Source: an uncultured Armatimonadota bacterium
Lineage (GTDB): Bacteria; Armatimonadota; Fimbriimonadia; Fimbriimonadales; Fimbriimonadaceae
Assembly (NCBI GenBank): GCA_903927025.1
Contig: CAIYLG010000021.1
Location: 169,155 to 233,154, forward strand
Direction of reading: 5' to 3'
DNA: 64,000 nt
Shown: piece after piece, positions 52,106-61,278 of the stretch
How the letters are laid out: each line of letters opens with the position of its first letter
Position numbering within the stretch: the stretch's first letter is position 1
Position numbers and translations under genes: made by a program
Notes under the pieces: generated by a model
The model's input: only the letters and a program-made list of their open reading frames with translations
What the model was told of the DNA's origin: nothing
Database searches by the model: none

Positions 52106-54111
52106 GCATTCCTCTGATCTTCGTTCTGGTCATCATCGCCGCCACGGTTCTGCTTGGAATCTTCGCCACCAAGAAATCGAAGACTGCCTCTGACTTTTTC
52201 GTCGCAGGTCGAAGCGTTTCGGTTTGGATGAACGCCTCCGCAATTTCTGGCGAGTACCTTTCTGCCGCGTCCTTCATGGGCATTGCCGGCCTCGTTATGA
52301 AGAGCGGATACGACGCCCTTTGGTATCCGGTTGGGTACGCGGCGGGCTATCTTTTCCTCCTCCTCTTCATCGCAGGTCCACTCCGCCGCTTCGGGGCCTA
52401 CACGATTCCTGACTTTGCTCAGGGCCGGTTTGATAGTCTCGGCTTTCGCAAGATCGCCGTTGTCTTCGTCCTCTTTATCGGCTTCTTCTACACGATGCCT
52501 CAGATGAAGGCCGCTGGCCTCACGATGGGCACCATCCTCAACTGGCCGTATTGGGTCGGCATCGCTGTCGTCGGCACCGTTATCACCTTCAACGTCGCGA
52601 TTGGTGGCATGAAGGGAATCACCGTCGTTCAGGCATTCCAATACTGGGCCAAGGTGTTCGCCATCTGCGTTCCACTGTTCGTGCTCATGGCCGTATTTGG
52701 CGGCTACAACGGACATTTGGGCGAAACCGCGGAAAAGGTCAAGTCCACTCCACGACTTCAGCCGGATGTGGCTGTCAACGTCAACGGTAAGGAGAAGGCA
52801 CCTCTCAACACGATCTCGTTGACCGCGTCGGAAGCCACGATCATCTCCTTTGCCCCTGACAAGGAATACCGAATCGCAAAGATTTCTCCAGCCCGAAAGC
52901 CGGAACCTGGAGAGGACAAGATTAAGGCATCCGCCTTTATCACCGCGGTTCGAGTGGGCTCGCAGACGAATGAGATTCAGGACGCACTCGCCGGCGGCAA
53001 AGCGTTTGACGTCGCCAAGGGCGCGTACTTCATCTGCAACCCACAGACGGTCATGAAGGACGGCAAACCCGTGATGTCCAACGGGAAGCCGTTGAAGACC
53101 GGCGTCAAAATCGAGTTTGAGAAGGGGGGTCCTGTCACCTTCCGACCGGGGGACATCAGACTGCAGCAGGCGGTCGCCCCCAATGCACCCTCGAACGGCA
53201 AATGGCTGAACCCATACGGTCCCATGGCATCCAAATGGGGCTACCCGGTTCTCTACACTTACTCGCTGATCATTGCCCTCGTTTGCGGAACCGCAGGACT
53301 GCCCCATATCCTCGTGCGGTTCTACACGAACCCTGACGGTCGCTCCGCCAAGAAGACAACCCTTTGGGTCATGGTCATGCTGGGCGCGTTCTACATCTTC
53401 ACTCCGATGTGGGGAACCCTTGGAAGATCCCTGATGCCACAGTTGTACGTCACCGGTGCGTTTGACAGTGCGGTAATCAAGCTCCCAACCTTGCTTGAGA
53501 ACAAGCTGCTGGGCCAAATTCTCAGCGGTGTCACCAGTGCCGGCGCTTTCGCCGCCTTCATGTCCACCTTCTCCGGCCTCCTTGTCTCGATGTCTGGAGC
53601 CTTTGCCCACGACATCTACGGCAAGATCCTAAAGCCGAAAGCCACGCCAGAGCAGCGACTCGTCGCGTTCAAGCTGGCAGCGATTGGAGTCGGCGTCGTC
53701 TCGATGATCCTCGGACTGCTGGTGGAGACGTTTGATATCGCGACAATGGTCGGCTGGGCATTCGCCATCGGGGCAGCCTCTTACTTCCCACTCCTCCTGC
53801 TCGGGTCTTGGTGGAAAGGGCTCACCAAGTACGGTGCCGCCGCTGGAATGTTGCTGGGAGGACTGCTGTCCTTCACCGCCATCGTCTGCAATATGCTTCT
53901 GGACAAGAAGGTGCTCACCTGGGAGCTCCCGAACATGGTCCGAGCGCTAATGGAGCAGCCCGCCATCTGGGGTGTGCCTCTGGCACTGACCACGATGGTA
54001 GTCGTCAGCAAAGCCACCGCCAAGTCTATCCCCGCCAACATCACCCTAAAAATGATCCGCCTCCACGCCCCCGAGGAGATGGGCGTTTCGAAGAACTACA
54101 TCGAGGGGTAG
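52102..54111 (+). CDS. Sodium:solute symporter (ActP-like, acetate/carboxylate) with inserted domain
   Basis: A 669-residue SSS family carrier, about 110 residues longer than the usual 550. Family features include KSKTASDFFVAGRSVSVWMN, ASFMGIAGLVMKSGYDALWY and GTAGLPHILVRFYTNPDGRS. About 150 residues of polar sequence (about 215-370) are inserted between two membrane helices, ending before YPVLYTYSLIIALVCG. The insert is likely to face outside. With the DUF485 gene it forms a typical acetate or short carboxylate uptake pair. Confidence 0.92.
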   Translation: MSIPLIFVLVIIAATVLLGIFATKKSKTASDFFVAGRSVSVWMNASAISGEYLSAASFMGIAGLVMKSGYDALWYPVGYAAGYLFLLLFIAGPLRRFGAYTIPDFAQGRFDSLGFRKIAVVFVLFIGFFYTMPQMKAAGLTMGTILNWPYWVGIAVVGTVITFNVAIGGMKGITVVQAFQYWAKVFAICVPLFVLMAVFGGYNGHLGETAEKVKSTPRLQPDVAVNVNGKEKAPLNTISLTASEATIISFAPDKEYRIAKISPARKPEPGEDKIKASAFITAVRVGSQTNEIQDALAGGKAFDVAKGAYFICNPQTVMKDGKPVMSNGKPLKTGVKIEFEKGGPVTFRPGDIRLQQAVAPNAPSNGKWLNPYGPMASKWGYPVLYTYSLIIALVCGTAGLPHILVRFYTNPDGRSAKKTTLWVMVMLGAFYIFTPMWGTLGRSLMPQLYVTGAFDSAVIKLPTLLENKLLGQILSGVTSAGAFAAFMSTFSGLLVSMSGAFAHDIYGKILKPKATPEQRLVAFKLAAIGVGVVSMILGLLVETFDIATMVGWAFAIGAASYFPLLLLGSWWKGLTKYGAAAGMLLGGLLSFTAIVCNMLLDKKVLTWELPNMVRALMEQPAIWGVPLALTTMVVVSKATAKSIPANITLKMIRLHAPEEMGVSKNYIEG

Positions 54112-54215
54112 TGAAGGTTCCCCGGAGCTGCCTCAAGGGTTGGCCCGTTGTTGCAGAGTCAAAAGCTTGAACGTGGACACAAATCTGGAATGACTACTGG
54201 TGGAATCCAAGCCAT

Positions 54216-54250
54216 AACCTCCCGAGCAGGTTCTCTCCTAACGGGAGGTT
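54216..54250. terminator. Terminator hairpin between converging genes
   Basis: AACCTCCCG and CGGGAGGTT, 9 base pairs with a 17-base loop. Between the stops of the symporter (54111) and the 54261 gene, so it can act on both strands. Confidence 0.55.
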
Positions 54251-54260
54251 TGGCAGATGG

Positions 54261-56522
54261 TTATCGAGCAGGCGGCTGCGGAGCGTCTGCCGCATGTTTG
54301 AACTGGATCTTAAACGAGATGTCGACTCGCCCAAATTTCTGGCCCCAACACATCGCGAATTTCTTGATCGCGTGCCCGGTGTAGGTCTTCGATCCGTTCA
54401 CTTCTTCGACGGTATACGGCACATCCCAATTCTCGTGAGCCCCGTTGATGTCCACCTCCACGAGCACCGGGATGGGAGAGGCATCGTCTTTAAATTCCAG
54501 CGCACCTGGGCCATCTGAGCGATGCTCCTCGTGCCCAAGTTTACGGCCCCTAAGGTTGATGTGGGCAACGCCCTTTGCGGGATCAAGAACGATCTCAAAG
54601 CTTGAATCCTGCATCGCCTTGGTGCTGGGGATGTCCATGAAGCCTGAGGCATTCCAGTAGTTGGTGGCATAGGTTTGCTGAGAATTCGGATCGGTGTATT
54701 TTGAGTCGTCATGAACCAGCGCCAAGAACTCACAGCTGGAGTTGGCATCCGTCACATAGGTTGGGGGACCGGTCTTGGCGGCGGGAGGATGATTCTTTAG
54801 TTGCTGCAGGATCATGTCCCGAGCGGCTTGAGGCAACTTGTCTAGAGTTCCAGCCGGCATGTTGGCAAGGGGATCCGTAAAGTCGCGCAGCTTCATAGGA
54901 ACGCCGGATGCGCGATAGAAATTCACCACCGTCTGTGTCCGGTGGACGTCGCCTTGGCTCCCGGTGGCGTTTCCCTGCGCTTGAAAGTTGATGTCCGCAA
55001 CGATTGGCGCAGCAACATAATCCTTCACCGTTACGGTGCGCTTGACCGTGCATTGCCACTTGCAGCGAAAGATCATCTCGTAAACGGGTGTGATCCAAGC
55101 GGTTGCAAAGCTCCCCGCATCGCCACCATCGGCATCCTTAAACGGCAAGACGCTGCTCATCGCATCCACCGCATCCTGCTGGGCACTCGAATTCTTGATC
55201 TGGGGGGTTACCTTAACCGTAAAACTTCGCTCAACCGGCGTCGCCAAGTCGTCTGGAACGGTCTTTCGTTGGGGAGCGCCTTCGATCTTTCGGCGCGAAT
55301 ATCCGTTTGAATCGGCCGGCGTCTTGTCCTCTTGCGGTTCACCTCTCGACCATTGAACAATCGGCCCATAGGGCAAAGTTAGCTTCCAGTCGGTATTGAT
55401 ACCGCTTAGGTTCGAAGTCTTGGGGCTGTCCAAATCGAGTCCAAACGCCAGGAAGTACTGTCGGTACGACCCGCAGAAGTTCGCGAACTTGGTCGAGTCG
55501 GTTTGGAACAGCGCGACGAGCGTCTTCTGATTCCCCGGGGAACTCTCAGCTGTATCTGGATCTGCACTTTTCGTTCGGATCAGCGTCTTATCCGCATCTT
55601 CCACGTTGACGTCGCCGCCTAGGAATGCGTAGGTGCTTAGAAACTTAACGACGGTCGCCAGCGGGTTGATAATGGCGGCGGCCTTGGCTAGCTGAGTCAT
55701 TCGCCCACCGGTATCCCGTACCGCTTGCCAGATTTTGCCGTCACCTTCAGCCGATGAGGCGTATTGGGCAATTGTTTGGTAAAGTCCCCCAATCAGGCCG
55801 GCGTAGGCGTCTTCTGCCGGACCAGTGGGAATAGGCCCCTGCTGGGCCTGGACGGCATCGTTTGGAGATGTATCAGGGATCAACGGCTCCAACGACGTTG
55901 GGTGAATGTCGGAAATGAGCTTCTTGCGGATTGGAACCTCAACGTCCTCGGTAAGCACCCGCATCACAAATAGGGTCTGGACCGCATCGATTTGAGCCTT
56001 GTCTGAAAAAGTTGAGTCGGTATGGTTCTCGTGATAAATACTTAGGTCGCGGACAAATCCAACGATCAATCGAGAGGCGGGCTTATCGGAGAAGCCGCCT
56101 TGGTTTAACCAATCGTACACTTCCTTTTTGCAGGATCCAGGGTAGCCAAGGCGCTTGAGCGCAGTGTCGACACTGCCCGTCATGTCCTGTAAGTTCATCC
56201 ACTGGCCATTGTCGAACATCTTGGCGTAGTTCGTAATTTCGCTATCGAACATCGCCAGGTGGTTGCTGCTCGCGGATGCTGCCGGTACCAACGAGGCGTG
56301 CATGTCATTCCAGATTGAAAATCCGCATAGACCTGCCGCTTCTTTGATCAGGCTCGCGGTGTTGGTGCCCTGTTGAATCTCACCGGCGATCGCCATCAAT
56401 CGCAACGCCTTTTGACCCTCAGCCTGATCATCCGGATGGGCGCTTGACGCCGCCGCCATTCCGCTCACCAACAACATCGCCCAGCCCAGCCCGCAAACCC
56501 GTAGCCCAAATTTCCGCTTCAT
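54261..56522 (-). CDS. Large secreted protein of unknown family
   Basis: A 753-residue protein that I do not recognise. It starts with a hydrophobic signal peptide (VCGLGWAMLLVSGMAAASSA). The body has few cysteines (such as FRCKWQCTVKRTVTVKDYVA near residue 500) and no membrane segment, and ends with strand-rich repeats. It is likely to be periplasmic or exported. The start is backed by a TAATAT box 9 bases before the ATG. Neither neighbour suggests a role. Confidence 0.6.
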   Translation of the reverse strand: MKRKFGLRVCGLGWAMLLVSGMAAASSAHPDDQAEGQKALRLMAIAGEIQQGTNTASLIKEAAGLCGFSIWNDMHASLVPAASASSNHLAMFDSEITNYAKMFDNGQWMNLQDMTGSVDTALKRLGYPGSCKKEVYDWLNQGGFSDKPASRLIVGFVRDLSIYHENHTDSTFSDKAQIDAVQTLFVMRVLTEDVEVPIRKKLISDIHPTSLEPLIPDTSPNDAVQAQQGPIPTGPAEDAYAGLIGGLYQTIAQYASSAEGDGKIWQAVRDTGGRMTQLAKAAAIINPLATVVKFLSTYAFLGGDVNVEDADKTLIRTKSADPDTAESSPGNQKTLVALFQTDSTKFANFCGSYRQYFLAFGLDLDSPKTSNLSGINTDWKLTLPYGPIVQWSRGEPQEDKTPADSNGYSRRKIEGAPQRKTVPDDLATPVERSFTVKVTPQIKNSSAQQDAVDAMSSVLPFKDADGGDAGSFATAWITPVYEMIFRCKWQCTVKRTVTVKDYVAAPIVADINFQAQGNATGSQGDVHRTQTVVNFYRASGVPMKLRDFTDPLANMPAGTLDKLPQAARDMILQQLKNHPPAAKTGPPTYVTDANSSCEFLALVHDDSKYTDPNSQQTYATNYWNASGFMDIPSTKAMQDSSFEIVLDPAKGVAHINLRGRKLGHEEHRSDGPGALEFKDDASPIPVLVEVDINGAHENWDVPYTVEEVNGSKTYTGHAIKKFAMCWGQKFGRVDISFKIQFKHAADAPQPPAR

Positions 56523-56619
56523 TGCTCGCGCATATTACCTGGGACATATTCTTGTAAAAAGCCCGGCTCCTAGGACGGGACTCTTGGGCAATTTCATGCT
56601 AAACGACGACGTCGTCGGC

Positions 56620-58197
56620 CTACCAGGCCCCCACAATCCCATCCCCAGTCCGAAATGCGAGCGCCATGATCGTGAGCACGGGGTTGAAGCCGCCGTTTGT
56701 CACGTGGACCGAGCTGTCTGCCACGAACAGGTTGTCGTGGCCGTGGACTCGGCACCGAAGATCGACCACGGAGTCCCGCGGATCGACTCCCATGCGACAT
56801 GTACCCGCCTGGTGTTGACCAGCACTGAGGTGAAGTCCCGGTTCTCGGATGAGGATATCCTCGGCACCCGAAGCCTCCAGCCACTGCTTCGCCCTTTGAA
56901 ACATGAACTTGGTCGTCTTCACCGTCTCTGGATGCGTGGTGCCAGAGAGGCTGGCCACTGGAACGCCGTATTTATCTCGAACAGAGCCAGAAACTCCAAC
57001 CCTGCACTCGCTGCTTGGAATCTCGTGGATTGGACCACCAACCTGCATGAAGCGGCTGTACTTCTTCATCCAGTCCTTGTGGGCCTGCCCCCACATTGGC
57101 ACGCTGGACGGCCGAAAGGATTTCGCAAACATAATCGGCATGGTGATGAAGTCATCCGACATCATCCCGCCGCCAATCACACCCTCGTTTCCGTGGTTGA
57201 ACTCGAGGGTAGAAATGGACACGCCCGGTCCAAGGCCGTCATAAATCGGCTCCGGCATATAGCCAGCCGCAACCGCGTAGTAGTGCCCCTGCAGGTTTCG
57301 ACCAACGGCATCGCCGCCCACTTTGGAGTTCAGCATCAGTCGCGCTGTCTCAATCGCCCCACCCGCCAGCACCACTACTTCGGCTTCATGCCGTGTCTCG
57401 ATACCCTCGTTGTCAACGGTCACCACGCCAGTCACCCTTCCGCCCTTCGACTTGATAAGGCGCTTCACAAAGGTCTCGGCCATCAAGGTGCATCGTCCGG
57501 TCGCAAGGGCCCGTGGGATCACCGTATTGTGAGTTCCGTTCTTAGCATCGGGAGGACACCCGAATCCTACGCAGTGCTGGCACTGAGTACATGCCTCGCG
57601 TCCTCCCCTCGGAACAGAGTTGAGCAACAGCGGAGTCACCTGACTTGTCCACCCTAGTTTCTGGCATCCCAGCTCTAGTGTCTTTGCCTTTTTGGACCGT
57701 GGGACTCCTGGCATCGGATACTTCTTGCGCAATGGCATTTGTGGTGCTGGCTCCTCGCCGGCAACCCCAATCTCCCATTCGGCTCTCTCGTAATAGGGAG
57801 CCAGGTCCTCATAGCTGATGGGCCAATCGGCAAGGGAGCTTCCTTCCGGAATTCCATAGGTGGATGCCATCCTGAAGTCGAGGGGGTGAAATCGCCAGGC
57901 CTGCATTCCGTACACCAGCGTGCCGCCACCCACCGCGCTCGCATTGTTGTTGTAGCCGCCCTCATTGGGGCGATACCTGCGTCCATTCAGGAGCCGCGGA
58001 TTCCCGTCCAGTTCCGGTCCGGTGCCGTGGCCGTACTGAGCGAGGCGATGATTGCGCAAGTGGTCCCTTGGGACATCGCTGTGCGCCAAATTCCTTCCTC
58101 GTTCAAGCAAAAGAACTGACTTCCCTGCTTCGGCGAGGATGCAGGCTGCGATGCCTCCTCCGGCCCCCGAGCCCACGACAATCGCGTCGACTTTCAA
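56620..58197 (-). CDS. GMC-type FAD oxidoreductase
   Basis: A 525-residue flavoprotein. The FAD-binding motif is VDAIVVGSGAGGGIAACIL, the second conserved block is VVLAGGAIETARLMLNS, and the C-terminal part holds AGTCRMGVDPRDSVVDLRC with the conserved active-site region and NPVLTIMALAFRTGDGIV. The group includes choline, glucose and gluconate dehydrogenases. There is no signal peptide at the N-terminus. The start overlaps the small subunit stop as ATGA, which supports a gluconate 2-dehydrogenase-like two-subunit enzyme. A cytochrome subunit is not seen. Confidence 0.92.
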   Translation of the reverse strand: MKVDAIVVGSGAGGGIAACILAEAGKSVLLLERGRNLAHSDVPRDHLRNHRLAQYGHGTGPELDGNPRLLNGRRYRPNEGGYNNNASAVGGGTLVYGMQAWRFHPLDFRMASTYGIPEGSSLADWPISYEDLAPYYERAEWEIGVAGEEPAPQMPLRKKYPMPGVPRSKKAKTLELGCQKLGWTSQVTPLLLNSVPRGGREACTQCQHCVGFGCPPDAKNGTHNTVIPRALATGRCTLMAETFVKRLIKSKGGRVTGVVTVDNEGIETRHEAEVVVLAGGAIETARLMLNSKVGGDAVGRNLQGHYYAVAAGYMPEPIYDGLGPGVSISTLEFNHGNEGVIGGGMMSDDFITMPIMFAKSFRPSSVPMWGQAHKDWMKKYSRFMQVGGPIHEIPSSECRVGVSGSVRDKYGVPVASLSGTTHPETVKTTKFMFQRAKQWLEASGAEDILIREPGLHLSAGQHQAGTCRMGVDPRDSVVDLRCRVHGHDNLFVADSSVHVTNGGFNPVLTIMALAFRTGDGIVGAW

Positions 58198-58601
58198 CCG
58201 CGCACCTCAAAGCCGACCATCCGCCAGGACACTTCTCCGCGATTGCCGCCGTTGCCCGAGTCGGCGTAATAGCCCTCGACCGTCTGCCGGGCAAGCAGTG
58301 TAAAGAATTTGCGGGGCGAAACAGCCCAGCCAGCGGCCACTCGGCGCTTTTCGCACAGCGAGAGGATGGAGTCTTGGGCTTCGGGAGTCAGGTCGGAAAA
58401 CTTCTGCCCCAACTTTTGAGATTCCAGGTTGAGCCCGTCCAAGCCGGCTCGATAGGTCTCGCTCAAACCTTCGCTGGCGATAAGCACGAGAAGGAAATCG
58501 GCGCAGCCGAGATCGGATGCAGAAGGGTAATCGTCGGCGGGAACGATTCGGTCAATGGCGGACGTCAGCGTCCGAATTTGATCCTCATTGAGGGGAAGCA
58601 T
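58194..58601 (-). CDS. Gluconate 2-dehydrogenase subunit 3-like protein
   Basis: A 135-residue small subunit, recognised from the family start PLNEDQIRTLTSAIDRIVPA and the conserved ending FFTLLARQTVEGYYADSGNG with GWRMVGF-like EVSWRMVGFEV. Twin-arginine signals often occur in this family; here none is seen, so location is uncertain. The ATG at 58601 is chosen because TAGAAT lies 10 bases upstream; the other reading starts at 58634. It is paired with the GMC gene. Confidence 0.85.
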   Translation of the reverse strand: MLPLNEDQIRTLTSAIDRIVPADDYPSASDLGCADFLLVLIASEGLSETYRAGLDGLNLESQKLGQKFSDLTPEAQDSILSLCEKRRVAAGWAVSPRKFFTLLARQTVEGYYADSGNGGNRGEVSWRMVGFEVRG

Positions 58602-58645
58602 TCTGCTTCCAATTCTAGGCTTTGTGGATGACAAAAGCTAGGCGC

Positions 58646-58721
58646 TGGTGGGCCCGGCGGGACTCGAACCCGCGACAAACGGCTTAAAAGGCCGCTGCTC
58701 TACCGACTGAGCTACAGGCCC
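58646..58721 (-). tRNA. tRNA-Lys (UUU)
   Basis: A 76-base cloverleaf on the minus strand with the encoded CCA end. The seven-base-pair acceptor is GGGCCTG / CGGGCCC with one G-U pair, the D-stem is GCTC/GAGC, the anticodon stem is GCGGC/GCCGT with loop CTTTTAA, anticodon TTT, and the T-arm is GCGGGTTCGAGTCCCGC. It lies between the GMC small-subunit gene and the pseudopilin gene. Confidence 0.97.
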
Positions 58722-58765
58722 AACAGCAATTCGAGATTGTACCCAGCCCCGCTCCCGCCAATCGC

Positions 58766-59560
58766 CTAGCGGAATCGCCAAGTGATGTTGGAAGTGCCTT
58801 CTGCGATCTGTTTTGCGCTGTAGTCCTTCGCGTGGCCATCTGCAAAAATGACGGGAGTAAATCCTTCATCCTTGCCCGTGCTTAGGTATCGGCAGTAGAT
58901 CGGCTTCAGCGCCTCAGGCGGCAAAACCGACATCTCTTTGACCAGATCCCGGTCGCTGACCAGAGGCGGACTCAGATTGGGATGATCCACATTCAGCGTT
59001 CCGTTGTAGGGGCTGAACTCGTATCCACGGTATTTTGCGTCGGTTGAGCCGTTCGGCGTCACGGCGAACAAGCCGACCGAGGAGCTGCTTTCAAGCTTGG
59101 AGAACTCAGCAGGTGTCTTAAAGGCAAGGCATCCGCTTGGATCGGTTTGGGTGTCAGAACAGCCTTGGGTTGTATCGATGGCAGTCGCGCTGCTGTAGCC
59201 GATCGACATCTCACCGCGATCGGTCCAGGCAGTCGCAAACTTTCCATCGCTGTCTGGCGCGACAAACACTGCCTGACTCTTTACAAGGCCGACCAAGACG
59301 TTTTGCCACATCTTGTTGGGGTCAGAATCTGCATCACCGTAGTTGGTGGACGGCAGATACTTTCCATCGTTCTGATCCGTGTAGAGGGTCAGTGCGGTAC
59401 CAAGCTGCTGAGCCTGACTAAGGGCCTTCGTTCGGAAGGCGCCTTGGCGTGCATTGGCGAAAACTGGGAATAGAATCGCAGCGAGGATTGCGATGATGCC
59501 AATCACCACCAACAGTTCAATGAGAGTGAAGCCGAACCGAGTGCTTTTAGTTTGGTTCAT
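58766..59560 (-). CDS. Type II/IV pseudopilin-like protein with prepilin cleavage motif
   Basis: A 264-residue protein with a prepilin leader ending in GFTLIELLVVIGIIAILAAI, with cleavage expected after the Gly before Phe. The following LFPVFANARQGAFRTKAL is typical of Armatimonadota and Planctomycetes DUF1559-like pseudopilins. The body has short loops and a C-terminal FADGHAKDYSAKQI that is also typical of these. Its start overlaps the end of the zinc-ribbon gene upstream (59557-59560), so the two are cotranscribed. A role in surface or secretion structure is likely. Confidence 0.9.
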   Translation of the reverse strand: MNQTKSTRFGFTLIELLVVIGIIAILAAILFPVFANARQGAFRTKALSQAQQLGTALTLYTDQNDGKYLPSTNYGDADSDPNKMWQNVLVGLVKSQAVFVAPDSDGKFATAWTDRGEMSIGYSSATAIDTTQGCSDTQTDPSGCLAFKTPAEFSKLESSSSVGLFAVTPNGSTDAKYRGYEFSPYNGTLNVDHPNLSPPLVSDRDLVKEMSVLPPEALKPIYCRYLSTGKDEGFTPVIFADGHAKDYSAKQIAEGTSNITWRFR

Positions 59561-60330
59561 TGGTTCCCCTCGTCCGTAGCGTTGATCATCTTCTCGGTCT
59601 TGTCCGCTTCACGCTTCACGTCGCCAAAGATGCCTCGCAGTTCCGGGGCATCTTTCAGCTCTTCGCCGCCCTTCTTTTTGAGGCCCACCTGCATAAACGT
59701 CGAAAGTGAGACGTTGCTCTTTTTTCGATGGAGGTAAATCGCTTCCGTTTTATCCATCGCCACCACATCATCCGCCCCCGTCCAGGCAAGGCTCATATTC
59801 AGCGAGGCCGGAAACTGATCGGCACCATCGCCGGATCCTTCCAGTCCCTTGAATGCAAGTTGAGTCCCGCTCACCAGGTACGTGCCGCTTGCCTTCGTCT
59901 CCGACTGAGGATGTACAAGGCTGAACGTCACTTTGCCCTTGTCGGAGAATTCGATTAGTCCTTTCTTGACGTTGTCTCTTGCGACGAGCCCCTGCTCGCC
60001 TTCGGACGCAACCGTCTTCACAACTTCCCAGTTCCCTACCAGGCTATGGTGTCTTCCCTGCCCAAACAGAGAACGAATCATTTCCCAGTCGTCTTGCCAT
60101 GGCTGATACCTTACGGCACCATAACCAATGAGACCCAAGAATATCAGACTCAGAAATCCTTTGGAAGAACCCGGCTCGGCATAGCGCCGATACTTCTTCT
60201 TCTTCTTCTTTTCCTCAGCTGCCGTTGGCGCTTTAAGTCCGGCTCCGATGGGGACGAATTGACAGAACGGACACTTCTCTGCCCCTCGCACCCACTCCCC
60301 GCCACATCGCGGGCATCGGTCAAGATCCAT
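59557..60330 (-). CDS. Zinc-ribbon membrane protein, hypothetical
   Basis: A 257-residue protein. It begins with a zinc ribbon (CPRCGG and KCPFCQ, four Cys), then a Lys-rich linker and one membrane helix (GFLSLIFLGLIGYGAVRY), and then a domain outside the membrane of about 150 residues with WEVVKTVASEGEQGLVARDN. The ATG at 60330 is preferred as a TAATGT box lies 4 bases upstream. It overlaps the pseudopilin by 4 bases and so probably acts with it. Confidence 0.65.
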   Translation of the reverse strand: MDLDRCPRCGGEWVRGAEKCPFCQFVPIGAGLKAPTAAEEKKKKKKYRRYAEPGSSKGFLSLIFLGLIGYGAVRYQPWQDDWEMIRSLFGQGRHHSLVGNWEVVKTVASEGEQGLVARDNVKKGLIEFSDKGKVTFSLVHPQSETKASGTYLVSGTQLAFKGLEGSGDGADQFPASLNMSLAWTGADDVVAMDKTEAIYLHRKKSNVSLSTFMQVGLKKKGGEELKDAPELRGIFGDVKREADKTEKMINATDEGNQ

Positions 60331-60423
60331 GCCGACATTATGGAGGCACACCTCACAACTTTTGCAATGTTGCTGGTGTTTAGGTGATAGGAACTAGGAA
60401 TGAATTCTTAATCAGGCCGTTGC

Positions 60424-61278
60424 CTACTTCCCTCCGGTCGTCGCGATTCCCTGGATGAACGTCTTTTGGGCGAAGAAGAAGAGGATGATGATAGGCAGGG
60501 TGAAGATGGTGGCGGCGGCCATGAGCTGGGCGAAGAAGCCTCCGTAGTGGGACACGAACTGCTGCAGTCCGTACGCAAGCGGGTACTTCGCAGGATCGTT
60601 TACGTACAACAGAGGCCCGAGGAAGTCGTTCCAAGACCCGATGAACTGGAACAGCGCGCACGTAGCCAAAGCTGGCTTGGAGAGCGGCAGCACGAGGCGG
60701 GTGAAGATCACCCATTCGCTGGCGCCATCCACGTTCGCAGCCTCCGACATCTCGGCCGGCAAGGTCCGGAAGAACTGCGTGAGCAGGAAGACGTAATAGG
60801 CTGAACCGGTAAAGGCGGGAACGATCAGCGGAAGGTAGGTTCCGTACCAGCCAATCGCTCGGAACAGGCTGAAGATCGGGATCATCGTGACCTGTCCCGG
60901 CAGGGCCATCGTCGCGATCATTAGCATGAACAGCGTATTGCGGCCGGGAAATTGGAGCTTGGCAAATCCATAAGCCACCAGCGAGCTGCTGGCCACCGCA
61001 CCGATGACGCTGGAAATGCACAGCACCATCGTGTTTCGCAGGTACAGCAGGAACGGCATGTTCTGCATTGCCGCCGGATAGTTGTGGCCGGTGAAGGGGG
61101 TTGGGATCAGCGTTTTCAGAGATAGCTCTGCGGAGCCGAAAATCTGCTTATCCGTCTTCAGCGAGGTCGAAACCATCCAAAAGAGAGGCAGAAGCGCTGG
61201 AATCGACAGCGCGATCAGCGCCGCATACACCGCGACCTTGGTCCAGATGGGCAACTTGGCGTGAGAATCACTCGTCAT
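60424..61278 (-). CDS. Sugar ABC transporter permease, MalG/UgpE type
   Basis: A 284-residue permease with six helices. It begins with KLPIWTKVAVYAALIALSIP and has the EAA loop EMSEAANVDGASEWVIFTRL near residue 190, plus a usual end IILFFFAQKTFIQGIATTGG. The start ATG at 61278 overlaps the stop of the binding protein gene. An upstream reading from 61383 has a basic stretch lacking similarity. It is the last gene of the second sugar import operon. Confidence 0.93.
   Translation of the reverse strand: MTSDSHAKLPIWTKVAVYAALIALSIPALLPLFWMVSTSLKTDKQIFGSAELSLKTLIPTPFTGHNYPAAMQNMPFLLYLRNTMVLCISSVIGAVASSSLVAYGFAKLQFPGRNTLFMLMIATMALPGQVTMIPIFSLFRAIGWYGTYLPLIVPAFTGSAYYVFLLTQFFRTLPAEMSEAANVDGASEWVIFTRLVLPLSKPALATCALFQFIGSWNDFLGPLLYVNDPAKYPLAYGLQQFVSHYGGFFAQLMAAATIFTLPIIILFFFAQKTFIQGIATTGGK

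Noticed and set aside
52066..53610. A 514-codon minus-strand frame
   Set aside because: It is antisense to the symporter gene, which is conserved along its length.
56584..57657. A 357-codon plus-strand frame
   Set aside because: It is antisense to the GMC oxidoreductase, which has clear FAD motifs; the plus frame has none.
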